From assembly GCA_050050615.1 (NCBI GenBank), contig JASFTV010000051.1, positions 1-14,857 on the forward strand: a stretch of DNA of 14,857 nt, read 5' to 3'. Under the pieces are notes generated by a model. It worked only from the letters and a program-made list of their open reading frames with translations. It was not told the origin of the DNA and did not search any database. Of the stretch, positions 1 to 7,601 are shown in pieces. The translations under genes were made by a program, and so were the position numbers. Numbering within the stretch: the stretch's first letter is position 1; each line of letters starts with the position of its first letter. This stretch comes from JASFTV01 sp050050615 (GTDB taxonomy: Bacteria; Desulfobacterota; DSM-4660; Desulfatiglandales; HGW-15).

Positions 1-68
1 TAGAAAAGACGGACTCCTCAAAACCCAGCCCCTGTTGAATACTAGGGGTTGCTGACAAATTCGTTCTT

Positions 69-196
69 GCAGGCTGATGAAAAATGTTCAGATGCAAGGC
101 ACCCGAAATCTCGAGGAGTGAGTCGTACCTAAGGAGTACGTCGCAGCGACGAGAGATGAGGGTAACGCCGCAGATGGATGTTTTTCATCAGCCTGC
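69..196. repeat. 128-bp MITE-like element with 16-bp terminal inverted repeats
   Basis: The ends are a perfect 16-bp inverted repeat: GCAGGCTGATGAAAAA at 69-84 and its exact complement at 181-196. The interior carries two more small hairpins, CGTAC/GTACG (124-128 with 136-140) and CGTCG/CGACG (139-143 with 147-151). No coding capacity is seen, so it looks like a non-autonomous repeat or MITE. Its right end lies only 10 bases before the GTG start of the imuB-like gene, so any native promoter next to that gene has been displaced or replaced. The 68 bases to the left hold only a weak AGCCCCT/AGGGGTT stem (27-50) and nothing else I can name. Confidence 0.8.
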
Positions 197-205
197 TGAG
201 GTTAA

Positions 206-1375
206 GTGGTGTTTCGTCATATCATCCATATCCACATCCCTGCTTTTCCCATTGCTGTAGCACGGGTCTGCCAGCCGGAGCTCAGGGATCGTCCTGTGGC
301 TGTGGCTCCGCCTCAATCAGAACGGGCCCTTCTCCTGTGCGCTTCTCCCGAAGCCCGAAAAGAAGGGATTTTCAAAGGCACGCCCCTTGCGAAAGCCCTG
401 AAATGGTGTCCGGATCTGACCGTCTTATCCCCCAATCCCAATCTCACGGAAAAGGCCTTCCAAAGCCTCGCCCAATTGGTGGCCCAATACACCCCTCTAT
501 GGGAGCCTTCCCGGCCGGGGCATATTTACATGGACGTGACAGGAACCGAGCGTCTCTGGGGAAAGGCGAAGGAGGCTGCGTATCGTTTCAGGCGGGAAAT
601 CAAGGCTCGCCTGTCCTTGCCCGGAACGGTGGGCGTGGCAGGCAATAAAATGGTCTCCAGCATCGCCTCCCAGATCATGCCCTCCGAAGGGGTCCTGGAC
701 GTGGATCACGGCCGTGAGGCCCCGTTTATGGCCCCTTTGAAGGTGGATGTGGTGCCTGGAATCGGTCGTTCCCGCCGAAAAATCCTCCTGGAAGAGTTGA
801 ACATCACACGGGTGAGGGAGCTGGCTGCTCTGGATATGGGCCGCCTAAAAATTATTTTCGGCCGTCAGGCCTATATCATCCATCAAAGGACCCTCGGTAT
901 CGATCCCACACCGGTCTATCCCACCCCGACTCGGCCCACGGTGGGCGAAGAGATCACGCTCCCACAGGATGAGAATGATGATCGGAGGCTTCTGGGAATC
1001 CTTTACGGGTTGGTGGAAAAGTGCGCCCACAGGCTGCGGAGCAGGGCGCTTTTTCCACGAAAGGCTGGTCTCTTGATCCGGTATTCCGACCATATGGAGA
1101 GCAGGCGTCAGCTCAAGCTGCCCCATCTCAGCTTCTGGGACTTCGATCTCTATAACCCCTTGGAGAAGCTGTTTTTCAAGGCCTGCGACCGACGCATTAG
1201 AATCCGTTTTATAAAAGTCTGGTTCTGGGATTTTGCTGCCTCAAGTGGTCAACTGTCCCTTTTCCACGCCCCATCTCCTGATGATAAAGAGAAAAGCTCC
1301 TTTATTGTCCAGGCCCTGGACCGCATCAGAGAGAAACATGGCGAAGAGGCCATCAGATACGGCAGGGTTGCATGA
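206..1375 (+). CDS. imuB: ImuB-like Y-family DNA polymerase, probably catalytically inactive
   Basis: This 389-residue protein has the Y-family layout: palm/fingers in about residues 1-160, a helix-hairpin-helix around residues 175-215 (VPGIGRSRRKILLEEL), and a little-finger-like region from about 240 to 340. The active-site acids of DinB are missing. The N-terminal HIDMDAFFA-type motif reads HIHIPAFPI, and the SIDEAFLDVTG motif reads SRPGHIYMDVTG, without the Asp-Glu pair. This is the ImuB pattern: a non-catalytic hub that recruits the error-prone polymerase DnaE2 for SOS mutagenesis. A canonical beta-clamp-binding pentapeptide, QLSLF, sits at residues 349-353. Two adjacent GTG codons (206 and 209) follow a TAA stop (203-205); GAGG at 198-201 suits either, so the start is uncertain by one codon. 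No lexA or imuA and no clear LexA box is visible in the short upstream stretch. A chain-active Pol IV is unlikely given the lost residues. Confidence 0.85.
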   Translation: MVFRHIIHIHIPAFPIAVARVCQPELRDRPVAVAPPQSERALLLCASPEARKEGIFKGTPLAKALKWCPDLTVLSPNPNLTEKAFQSLAQLVAQYTPLWEPSRPGHIYMDVTGTERLWGKAKEAAYRFRREIKARLSLPGTVGVAGNKMVSSIASQIMPSEGVLDVDHGREAPFMAPLKVDVVPGIGRSRRKILLEELNITRVRELAALDMGRLKIIFGRQAYIIHQRTLGIDPTPVYPTPTRPTVGEEITLPQDENDDRRLLGILYGLVEKCAHRLRSRALFPRKAGLLIRYSDHMESRRQLKLPHLSFWDFDLYNPLEKLFFKACDRRIRIRFIKVWFWDFAASSGQLSLFHAPSPDDKEKSSFIVQALDRIREKHGEEAIRYGRVA

Positions 1376-1433
1376 TGATATCGTTACCTCTTTACGGCGC
1401 TTTCGCCCTGTGGTTCACGCGGAGGAGAGGGCA

Positions 1434-2036
1434 AATGTCAAATGACAAAACCCCAATGACAAATCAAAACCCAATGACTCAATGCCAAAAAATTAGTCTC
1501 GTTCAAAAGTATTGGCATGGACTGGTTAGGAACCCCTTTTGTGTTTTGCAGGCCGTGCCGCTTTTCTCCCTCCGGGCCGTAGGCCCTATAGGCCGGAGGC
1601 AAGGGAATATCTATTTTGCTCATGGGCGGTGACCGGAAATTCGGGGTTTAGCCTGTTCATGGGAGATTCCCAGGTGTTTCCGGGCGCAAACCCCGAATTT
1701 CCGGTCACTGCGGGATCCGGTGGGATTTTTTTGTGAGATATTCCCTTTCGAAAAGGTCATGGCCTGCTTTCAAAGGAAAATAAATCATGCATAAGGGTTC
1801 CTGCCATGCCAACACTTTTGAACGATGCCAAAAAATTTTTTCTTTGAAATTCTGGCTTCAGCATTTGGTCCCCCTTCGGTGGAAACGTTGGTCTTTGGAG
1901 TTTGTAATTCATCGGCGTGCACCATGTGCACCGCCTATGGCATGAGGAAGGATCCCTCTATCATTTTTTTTGACATTTGAGCTTTGTCATTCATTTGACC
2001 TTTGGGCTTTGACATTTGTCATTTGTTCACTTCGTT
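1434..2036. repeat. About 600-bp imperfect fold-back element filling the imuB-dnaE2 gap
   Basis: The 683-base gap between imuB and dnaE2 is built from paired inverted segments. The outer arms are ATGACAAA/TTTGTCAT-rich: 1434-1485 carries repeated AATGACAAA words, and 1970-2036 carries their complements. Next inwards, 1500-1520 (CGTTCAAAAGT.TTGGCATGG) matches the complement of 1804-1824 at 20 of 21 positions, then AGGAACCC at 1528-1535 pairs with 1795-1802. A looser GCAGGCC..TTTT segment (about 1548-1565 against 1750-1768) follows, then GGGAATATCT at 1603-1612 pairs with 1736-1745. Innermost is a 21-bp perfect stem, listed separately. About 135 bases (1830-1965) have no partner in the left arm. 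No believable gene lies here; short ORFs through it translate the repeats. It may be one large MITE-like unit or several nested ones. Confidence 0.75.
1629..1708. repeat. Core hairpin: 21-bp perfect inverted repeat, 38-nt loop
   Basis: Bases 1629-1649 (beginning GTGACCGGAAATTCGG) are exactly complementary to 1688-1708. The loop contains a second small hairpin, TGGGA/TCCCA (1660-1664 with 1668-1672). A run of seven T follows at 1726-1732, so the structure could stop transcripts coming from imuB, although the spacing is too wide for a textbook intrinsic terminator. A further 7-bp stem, CCTCCGG/CCGGAGG (1569-1575 with 1593-1599), lies just to the left. This is the most stable part of the larger fold-back region. 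Confidence 0.8.
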
Positions 2037-2058
2037 GTGCCTCAGGGGTGAAAATATC

Positions 2059-5000
2059 ATGAACTTTGTTCATCTCAACGTCCATTCCCACTATTCCAAG
2101 GGCTGGGGTATCGGGACCATTGAAGAGCTCTGCCAAGCTGCCAAAGAACACGGTATGGACAGACTGGCCCTGACCGACACCAACAACCTTTACGGACTGG
2201 TCTTTTTTGTACAGACGGCCAACGAGATGGGGATGAAGCCCCTCGTAGGAAGTGAAGTCGTAGCCGAGAAACGACGTGCTGTCCTGCTTGTCAAAAATCC
2301 GCAAGGCTACGCCAATCTCTCGCGAATGATCTCCTCCCGTCACTGTCACCAGGATTTTGATCTGATTCGCACCCTCAAAGAACGCCGCGGAGGGCTCATT
2401 GTTCTATCCGATGATTTCAAGCTCCTCAAAGCCCTCAAACGGGACGGTATAGAGGATCTTTTTGTAGAGATGTCTCCCGGCTACCAGCTGGCCCAATGCT
2501 ACGCCTTTTCCCGCAAAACGGAAATACCCCCTGTAGCCACGAACCGGGTTTACCTTGTCAGGAAAGACCAGTTCCAGCTTCATCACATCCTCCGGGCGGT
2601 AGCACTCAACAGCAAGCTCTCTCGTTTAACATCAGAAGACATCTGCCGGGAGCACAACGTCCTGAATTCTCCCCAAGCCATGATCGATCAGTTTCCCCAC
2701 GCACCCATCGCCATCTCCAATACCCTCAAGATCGCTGAATCCTGTCTCCCGGATTGGGATTTCAACCAAGTCGTATTCCCCCATTTCGAAGGCATGGATG
2801 ACGAAGAGGCTTTCCATCGTCTCTATCATGCAACCCTTGAGGGATGCAGACGCCGGTACGGAAAAATCACTCCCGCCGTGAGAGAGCGGGTGGCTCATGA
2901 GATGCGGATTATCCGCAAAAAAAACTTTGCCCACTATTTTCTAGTGGTGGCGGATATCACCAAAAAAGCCCGCCGGTCATGCGGCCGGGGAAGTGCTGCC
3001 GCATCCATTGTTTCTTATGCCTTGGGGATTACCCATGTGGATCCCATTCAGCACAATCTCTTTTTTGAGCGGTTTTTAAACCTCGGGCGCATGGACCCTC
3101 CGGACATTGATGTGGACTTTGCATGGGATGAGCGGGACGACATTATCGACTATGTGTTTGCCAAGTATGGCAACCGCCGGGCCGCCATGGTGGCCAACCA
3201 CAACACCTTCGGCGGCAGAGCGGCCATCAGAGAAGTGGCCAAGGTCTTCGGGTTGACGGATCAGGAGATCGGTCAAGTCACCAATAAAGTGGGGTTCGGG
3301 TGGCACCTGGGCCGTATTTGGAAGGAACTGCCCCGTCATCCCAAGATGAGGGGCATCCAGTTCAAAAAACCTTGGGACGAGATCTTGGCTACTGCGGTCC
3401 AGCTTGAAGCCCACTTCAACCACCTTTCCACACACTGTGGCGGTCTGGTGGTCGTTCCCGACGAGATATGCCGTTACTGTCCGGTGGAAATCTCAGCGAG
3501 CGGGCTCCAGGTGCTCCAGTGGGAAAAGGATTCCGTGGAGGATGCGGGTCTCGTCAAGATCGATATCCTGGGCAACCGGAGCCTGGCCGTCATCCGGGAT
3601 GCTTTGGACTTGGTGGAAAAAAACACCGGTCGTCGGATCGATTATGCTCAGCTCAACCCCATCGATGACCCCCAGACCGTAAAAATTTTCTATGAAGGCA
3701 ACACCTTCGGCGTGTTTTATTTTGAAAGCCCCGCCACAAGGCAAACGCTCAAGAAGGTCAGCTCCGGCTTTACCTTTGAACAGTACCTCAAGCTGGACCA
3801 CTTTCTTCTGAATGTGGTGGTCACCTCCATCATCAGACCGGCCTCCAACCAGAGCATTCACACGTGGGTATCCAGGCTGCATGGCGAACCCTGGGAACCC
3901 CCGCACCCGCTCTTAAAACCGGCCCTGGAGGAAACCCTGGGGGTCATGGTCTTTCAGGAGCAGTTGAGCCAAGCAGCCATACATCTTGCCGGGTTTGATC
4001 CTGGGGAAGCCGATACCCTCAGGAAAGTGGTCAGCAAAAAACACAAGAGGAAAAAACTCCGGGACTTTTACCGCCGCTTCGTTCAGGGCGCACAGAAAAG
4101 AGGCGTCAGCCCGGAAGTCATCGACGCGGTCTGGGCCATGATTATGGGCTTTGAGGGATACAGCTTCTGCAAACCCCATTCGGCCAGCTACACCCTGGTG
4201 GCCTACAAGTCCGCTTTCTTGAGGGCCCACTATCCGGCCCAGTTCATGGCCTCTGTCATTTCCAACGGTGGGGGGTATTATTCCACCTTCGGGTATCTGT
4301 CCGAAGCCAGACGGATGGGGCTCAAGATCCTTCCCCCTGATATCAATGAGAGTGAAATCAAGTATACGGGCAAAGGCACTGAAGTCCGCGTGGGTTTGAT
4401 GCAGTTGATGGATCTCTCCCAGGAAGCCAAAGAGGCGATCATCCATGAGCGATCCAAGAACGGGCCCTTCTCCTCTGTTCAAAATTTCATGAATCGAACC
4501 GGATCCTCTGTCCATCTCCAGGATGTCCGGATCCTGATCAAGGCGGGTTGCTTTGACAGCATTGCCCACACTGCTACCCGACCCGCCCTCATGTGGCAAG
4601 CCCTTCGGTTCTTCGACGTCTCTCTGCCTTTCTCTTTCCAGCTCTTCGAGCCCGAGCAATCGTCAATCCTGCCTCGCCCCTGTGCAAAATCCCCCCCCTC
4701 TTCTCCTCCCTTTACAACGCCCTCCTTCTCTTCCCCCCCCTTTATCAAAGGGGGGTCGGGGGGGATTTCTCCCTGTACCTCCCCTGCTGCAAGTCAGCAC
4801 TCAGATCTTCCCTCCCCCGAATCCTATCCAAAGCACCTCATGTTGAAACACGAGATGGAAACCCTGGGCTTTCTCCTTTCTATCCACCCTCTCGACCGAT
4901 ACAAGGATATGTTGGAAAGTTTAAACTATGTCAAAGCTCGGGACCTCCATGCTCATGTGGGAAAACGGGTCACCACTGTTGGATGGCAGATCACCGGCAA

Positions 5001-5220
5001 AACGGTCCACACCATACACGGCGAAACCATGAAATTCATTTCCTTCGAGGACCAAACAGGTACCTATGAAACCGTTCTGTTCCCCAAAGTATATAACCAA
5101 TGCTGCCACATGTTGAATGGGTCTCGTCCCTACATCCTTAAGGGCAAGGTGGAGCGAGCCTTCGGCGCCATCACGATCACGGTCCACTGGATCGGGTTTC
5201 TAAGGGGACGTAGTTACTGA
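2059..5220 (+). CDS. dnaE2: Error-prone DNA polymerase III alpha-type subunit (DnaE2/ImuC)
   Basis: This C-family polymerase of 1053 residues is within the usual DnaE2 length and shorter than replicative DnaE. The start at 2059 is preceded by AGGGGTG at 2044-2050. A longer in-frame start at 2002 would only translate the flanking repeat. The N-terminal PHP domain begins with VHSHYSKGWG (H9, H11) and has a TDTNNLYG motif. The polymerase core shows GRGSAAASIVSYALGIT, the PDIDVDF motif with D349 and D351, and the third catalytic Asp, D502, in LVKIDILG. KPHSASYTLVAYKSAFLRAHYP is the DnaE2-style version of the NKSHA motif. A helix-hairpin-helix region follows, then a low-complexity linker (about 865-915) containing an inserted repeat, then an OB-fold near the C-terminus (VGWQITGKTV..FEDQTGTYETVLF). 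It probably works with ImuB in translesion synthesis. A true replicative DnaE is less likely because the C-terminal tau-binding part is absent. Confidence 0.9.
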   Translation: MNFVHLNVHSHYSKGWGIGTIEELCQAAKEHGMDRLALTDTNNLYGLVFFVQTANEMGMKPLVGSEVVAEKRRAVLLVKNPQGYANLSRMISSRHCHQDFDLIRTLKERRGGLIVLSDDFKLLKALKRDGIEDLFVEMSPGYQLAQCYAFSRKTEIPPVATNRVYLVRKDQFQLHHILRAVALNSKLSRLTSEDICREHNVLNSPQAMIDQFPHAPIAISNTLKIAESCLPDWDFNQVVFPHFEGMDDEEAFHRLYHATLEGCRRRYGKITPAVRERVAHEMRIIRKKNFAHYFLVVADITKKARRSCGRGSAAASIVSYALGITHVDPIQHNLFFERFLNLGRMDPPDIDVDFAWDERDDIIDYVFAKYGNRRAAMVANHNTFGGRAAIREVAKVFGLTDQEIGQVTNKVGFGWHLGRIWKELPRHPKMRGIQFKKPWDEILATAVQLEAHFNHLSTHCGGLVVVPDEICRYCPVEISASGLQVLQWEKDSVEDAGLVKIDILGNRSLAVIRDALDLVEKNTGRRIDYAQLNPIDDPQTVKIFYEGNTFGVFYFESPATRQTLKKVSSGFTFEQYLKLDHFLLNVVVTSIIRPASNQSIHTWVSRLHGEPWEPPHPLLKPALEETLGVMVFQEQLSQAAIHLAGFDPGEADTLRKVVSKKHKRKKLRDFYRRFVQGAQKRGVSPEVIDAVWAMIMGFEGYSFCKPHSASYTLVAYKSAFLRAHYPAQFMASVISNGGGYYSTFGYLSEARRMGLKILPPDINESEIKYTGKGTEVRVGLMQLMDLSQEAKEAIIHERSKNGPFSSVQNFMNRTGSSVHLQDVRILIKAGCFDSIAHTATRPALMWQALRFFDVSLPFSFQLFEPEQSSILPRPCAKSPPSSPPFTTPSFSSPPFIKGGSGGISPCTSPAASQHSDLPSPESYPKHLMLKHEMETLGFLLSIHPLDRYKDMLESLNYVKARDLHAHVGKRVTTVGWQITGKTVHTIHGETMKFISFEDQTGTYETVLFPKVYNQCCHMLNGSRPYILKGKVERAFGAITITVHWIGFLRGRSY
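4687..4768. repeat. Palindromic repeat inserted in frame within dnaE2
   Basis: The segment starts AAATCCCCCCC (4687-4697) and ends with the exact complement (4758-4768). Inside is a 9-bp perfect hairpin, CCCCCCTTT-ATC-AAAGGGGGG (4735-4755). This matches the general look of the C-run/TTTATCAAA/G-run repeats found dispersed between genes in deltaproteobacteria and other phyla; that comparison is from memory. Here it is read through without a stop as a Pro/Ser/Gly-rich stretch (residues about 875-904, including SPPFIKGGSGG). It sits in the linker between the polymerase core and the OB-fold, where an insertion can be tolerated. The homopolymer runs make this a likely site of slippage. Confidence 0.75.
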
Positions 5221-5261
5221 ATGAACTTTACAATAAGGGGCAAAGCCTGTTAGGATCCAAC

Positions 5262-5366
5262 ATGCCGAGACAACCAAGACTCGATGCCCCTGGCACCCTG
5301 CACCATGTCATGGGCATCTATTTCAGAACAGATACAAATCAATTGTCCCCCATCAGTTATGCCTGA
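5262..5366 (+). pseudogene. N-terminal remnant of a REP-associated (RAYT, IS200-like) transposase
   Basis: Translation from the ATG at 5262 gives MPRQPRLDAPGTLHHVMG, the characteristic first residues of Y1-transposases of the REP-associated/TnpA_REP group. These normally continue with a ..RGIE.. stretch and the catalytic HUH and Tyr motifs. Here the similarity ends near 5318 and the frame stops at TGA 5364-5366, after only 34 codons. The catalytic parts are absent, so this is a relic, not a gene. It lies between dnaE2 and the aminotransferase gene and overlaps the latter's start by 8 bases in another frame. CAAATCAATTGTCCCC at 5336-5350 could be the other end of an internally deleted element, but that is a guess. 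Confidence 0.75.
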
Positions 5367-6663
5367 CTCCATTACGAAACAAAACGTTATTAACCAGTTC
5401 CGGGAGCACGTCTCCTCCGGTAAGGTTGAATTTTTCCAGAAATATGGCATGGCGTTTGTTATGGGTCGCCGTGAAGGCCCCTACTTATGGGATCTCGACC
5501 ACAGGAAGCGCCTCTTCAACCTCCACTGTAACGGCGGCGTGTTCAACCTGGGCCACAGGAATCCAGAACTGATCGACCTTTTGAAAGAAAGCCTTGAAGA
5601 ACTCGACATCGGAAACCATCACCTGATGAGCAAAGCCCGTGCCGAACTGGCCGAGCGCATTGCGCAGCTCATGCCCGGAGACTTGGTTTACACTGTTTTT
5701 GGAGTGGGTGGCGGGGAAGCCATGGACTTGGCTTTTAAGGTGGCTCGAGCTCACACCGGTAGGACCAAAATCGTTTCTGCTATTGGGGCATACCATGGCC
5801 ACACAGGTTTGGCACTGGCTGCCGGCGATGAGAAGTATCGCAAACCCTTCGGCCCCCCTGCCCCTGGTTTCGTACAGGTCCCCTTTGGGGATGTGGAAAC
5901 GCTTGCCGCTACAGTAGGCAAGGAGACTGCAGCCGTGGTCTTGGAAACCATTCCTGCCACGCTGGGTGTGGTGATCCCCCCCCAAAACTATTTGGAGTCG
6001 GTCCGTAAAATTTGTGATAAACAGGATGCTGTCCTCATCTTGGATGAAGTCCAAACCGGTCTGGGGCGTACCGGCAAGCTCTGGGCCTTTGAACATTTTA
6101 ACATCATTCCGGACATGGTGGTTCTGGGAAAGGGCTTATCCGGAGGAATCTATCCTATCACGGCTACCGTGATGCGAAAGCCCCTGGAGTCCGTGTTCCA
6201 CCAGGACCCCTTTATTCATGTCTCCACTTTTGGGGGAGCTGAGGTGGGCTGTCGCGTGGCGCTCAGGGTGCTTGAGATCTCATCAGCACCTGAGTTTCTA
6301 GATCACGTGAATGAACTCGCCCACCGCTTCTCAGAGGCGGTCAAAACCCTGATGGAGAGACATGCCCGACTTCTCATAGGCTTTCGTCAAATGGGATTGA
6401 TGATGGGGCTCAAGCTCAAAGATGACATGTCCGGTCCTCTCTTGACAAAAACCGCTTACGATCATGATCTTCTCATGATATTCGCAAACAACGACACATC
6501 CGTTTGTCAGCTCCTTCCACCCCTTGTCATGGATCTGGAACAGGTAGGCTGGGTTATGGGACAGCTCGATAATGCTCTGGGTTCAGCCAGGCGGCTTAGA
6601 CCCGGATTGAAAATCAAAACACAAATCGAGCACTATCTGGAGAAACTCAAAGGGACATCGTGA
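5359..6663 (+). CDS. Class III PLP-dependent aminotransferase
   Basis: This 434-residue fold-type I aminotransferase belongs to the class III group (ornithine, acetylornithine, GABA, putrescine or omega-amino-acid transaminases). The PLP-binding Lys is K258 in VVLGKGLSGG. The Asp contacting the pyridine nitrogen is D229 in LILDEVQTGLGRTG. AYHGHTG carries the cofactor-stacking region, and GVGGGEAMDLAFKVAR the phosphate-binding turn. The substrate cannot be read from sequence. I chose ATG 5359 because the longer frame from 5284 would begin with out-of-frame transposase-remnant sequence. No good Shine-Dalgarno precedes 5359, perhaps because the insertion upstream removed it. The next gene follows after 11 bases and a C69 hydrolase gene 3 bases after that, so the enzyme probably acts in a shared pathway with them, on amines or amino acids released by the hydrolase. 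Confidence 0.88.
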   Translation: MPDSITKQNVINQFREHVSSGKVEFFQKYGMAFVMGRREGPYLWDLDHRKRLFNLHCNGGVFNLGHRNPELIDLLKESLEELDIGNHHLMSKARAELAERIAQLMPGDLVYTVFGVGGGEAMDLAFKVARAHTGRTKIVSAIGAYHGHTGLALAAGDEKYRKPFGPPAPGFVQVPFGDVETLAATVGKETAAVVLETIPATLGVVIPPQNYLESVRKICDKQDAVLILDEVQTGLGRTGKLWAFEHFNIIPDMVVLGKGLSGGIYPITATVMRKPLESVFHQDPFIHVSTFGGAEVGCRVALRVLEISSAPEFLDHVNELAHRFSEAVKTLMERHARLLIGFRQMGLMMGLKLKDDMSGPLLTKTAYDHDLLMIFANNDTSVCQLLPPLVMDLEQVGWVMGQLDNALGSARRLRPGLKIKTQIEHYLEKLKGTS

Positions 6664-6674
6664 ATGGTCTTTGA

Positions 6675-7598
6675 ATGCAGATTAATACACATCTATTGTA
6701 CCAGTTTGAAAAAGGCCTAAATCCTCAGAAACCAAACGATTCACCGATTCCGGCCGCCGTTCTGGGTTACGGAGAGATCTCTGCCATCTTTCAAGTAGGC
6801 CAAGACGCCCAGGTAGCCTACAAGCGGATGCCCCTTTTCAGGGACAGGCCAGCGGCCGAAAAATACACGAATCAATATCGGGAATATTGCCAACTGCTCC
6901 AGGAGGCAGGCCTGAAACTGCCGCAACATGACGCGGTGATCCTAGAGGTTCCGGACCGACCCGTTGTCTGTTACATCGGACAAAAGCGCCTTCCAGAGAA
7001 TGATTTTGGTCACAGGCTCATCCATCATCTAGGCATGAAGGAGATTCGGTTTTTCATTGAAACGGTCGTGCTGGAGATCGCAAAGATCTGGCAGTTCAAC
7101 CACAGGCACACGCCTTCATTGGAGCTTGCGCTGGATGGACAAATATCCAACTGGGTACGGATGAAGGACAGAGAGGCGGGACAACCATCCTACGTCGACA
7201 CCAGCACCCCCTTGTACCGAAAAGACGGCGTGGAACAGCTCGACCCCGAGCTTTTTCTGCAAAGTGCGCCTTTTTTTCTTCGCTGGATCATACGGCTGCT
7301 TTTTCTTGAGGACGTTATGAATCGTTACTATGATGCCAGGTTGGTTTATACGGACCTGGCCGCGAACCTTTACAAGGAACAACGGCCCGATCTCGTTACC
7401 CTGGCAGTCAACATTATCAATGATCACCTCTCCGGAGATCTGGCGCCTCTGACCCTAAGAACTGTGGAAAAATATTACAAGCAAGACAAGCTTATCTGGA
7501 CCCTGTTTTTGGCCTTCCGGCGATTGGATCGTAGGCTAACGACAACTGTTCTACGAAAGCGCTATGAATTCATTCTTCCTGGCAAAATCAAGCGGTAG
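6675..7598 (+). CDS. DUF6206-like protein with kinase-fold residue pattern
   Basis: This 307-residue protein has no signal peptide or clear membrane segment. I associate it with the uncharacterised DUF6206 group from memory, with moderate certainty. Read by eye it carries the marks of the protein kinase/aminoglycoside phosphotransferase fold: GYGEISAIF at 31-39 in the glycine-loop position and K50 in VAYKRM in the ATP-lysine position. D154 and N159 in LDGQISNW have the D-x4-N spacing of the catalytic loop (compare HGDLHPGN). D175 in YVDTSTPLY sits at the DFG/metal position. The His usually before the catalytic Asp is absent. A small-molecule kinase, or a kinase-like protein, is therefore inferred; the substrate is unknown. 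It is the middle gene of a tight operon with an aminotransferase (11 bases before) and a secernin-type hydrolase (3 bases after). No strong Shine-Dalgarno is seen, so translational coupling is plausible. Confidence 0.75.
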   Translation: MQINTHLLYQFEKGLNPQKPNDSPIPAAVLGYGEISAIFQVGQDAQVAYKRMPLFRDRPAAEKYTNQYREYCQLLQEAGLKLPQHDAVILEVPDRPVVCYIGQKRLPENDFGHRLIHHLGMKEIRFFIETVVLEIAKIWQFNHRHTPSLELALDGQISNWVRMKDREAGQPSYVDTSTPLYRKDGVEQLDPELFLQSAPFFLRWIIRLLFLEDVMNRYYDARLVYTDLAANLYKEQRPDLVTLAVNIINDHLSGDLAPLTLRTVEKYYKQDKLIWTLFLAFRRLDRRLTTTVLRKRYEFILPGKIKR

Positions 7599-7601
7599 AC
7601 C

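Noticed and set aside
1372..1632. 86-residue + strand frame overlapping the imuB stop (ATGA overlap)
   Set aside because: Apart from about 20 codons, it translates the fold-back repeat (runs such as NDKTPMTNQNPMT), a typical repeat-derived false frame.
2002..2058. Longer N-terminus for DnaE2 starting at 2002
   Set aside because: The extra 19 residues translate the ATGACAAA-type repeat arm; ATG 2059 has a Shine-Dalgarno-like AGGGGTG and begins right at the PHP domain.
3913..4659. 248-residue - strand frame inside dnaE2
   Set aside because: It lies wholly antisense to a convincing polymerase gene and has no recognisable domain or ribosome site.
5284..5358. Longer N-terminus for the aminotransferase
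   Set aside because: These 25 codons are the transposase remnant read in another frame and do not resemble aminotransferase sequence.
5485..6096. 203-residue - strand frame inside the aminotransferase gene
   Set aside because: Antisense shadow over conserved PLP motifs; no independent support.
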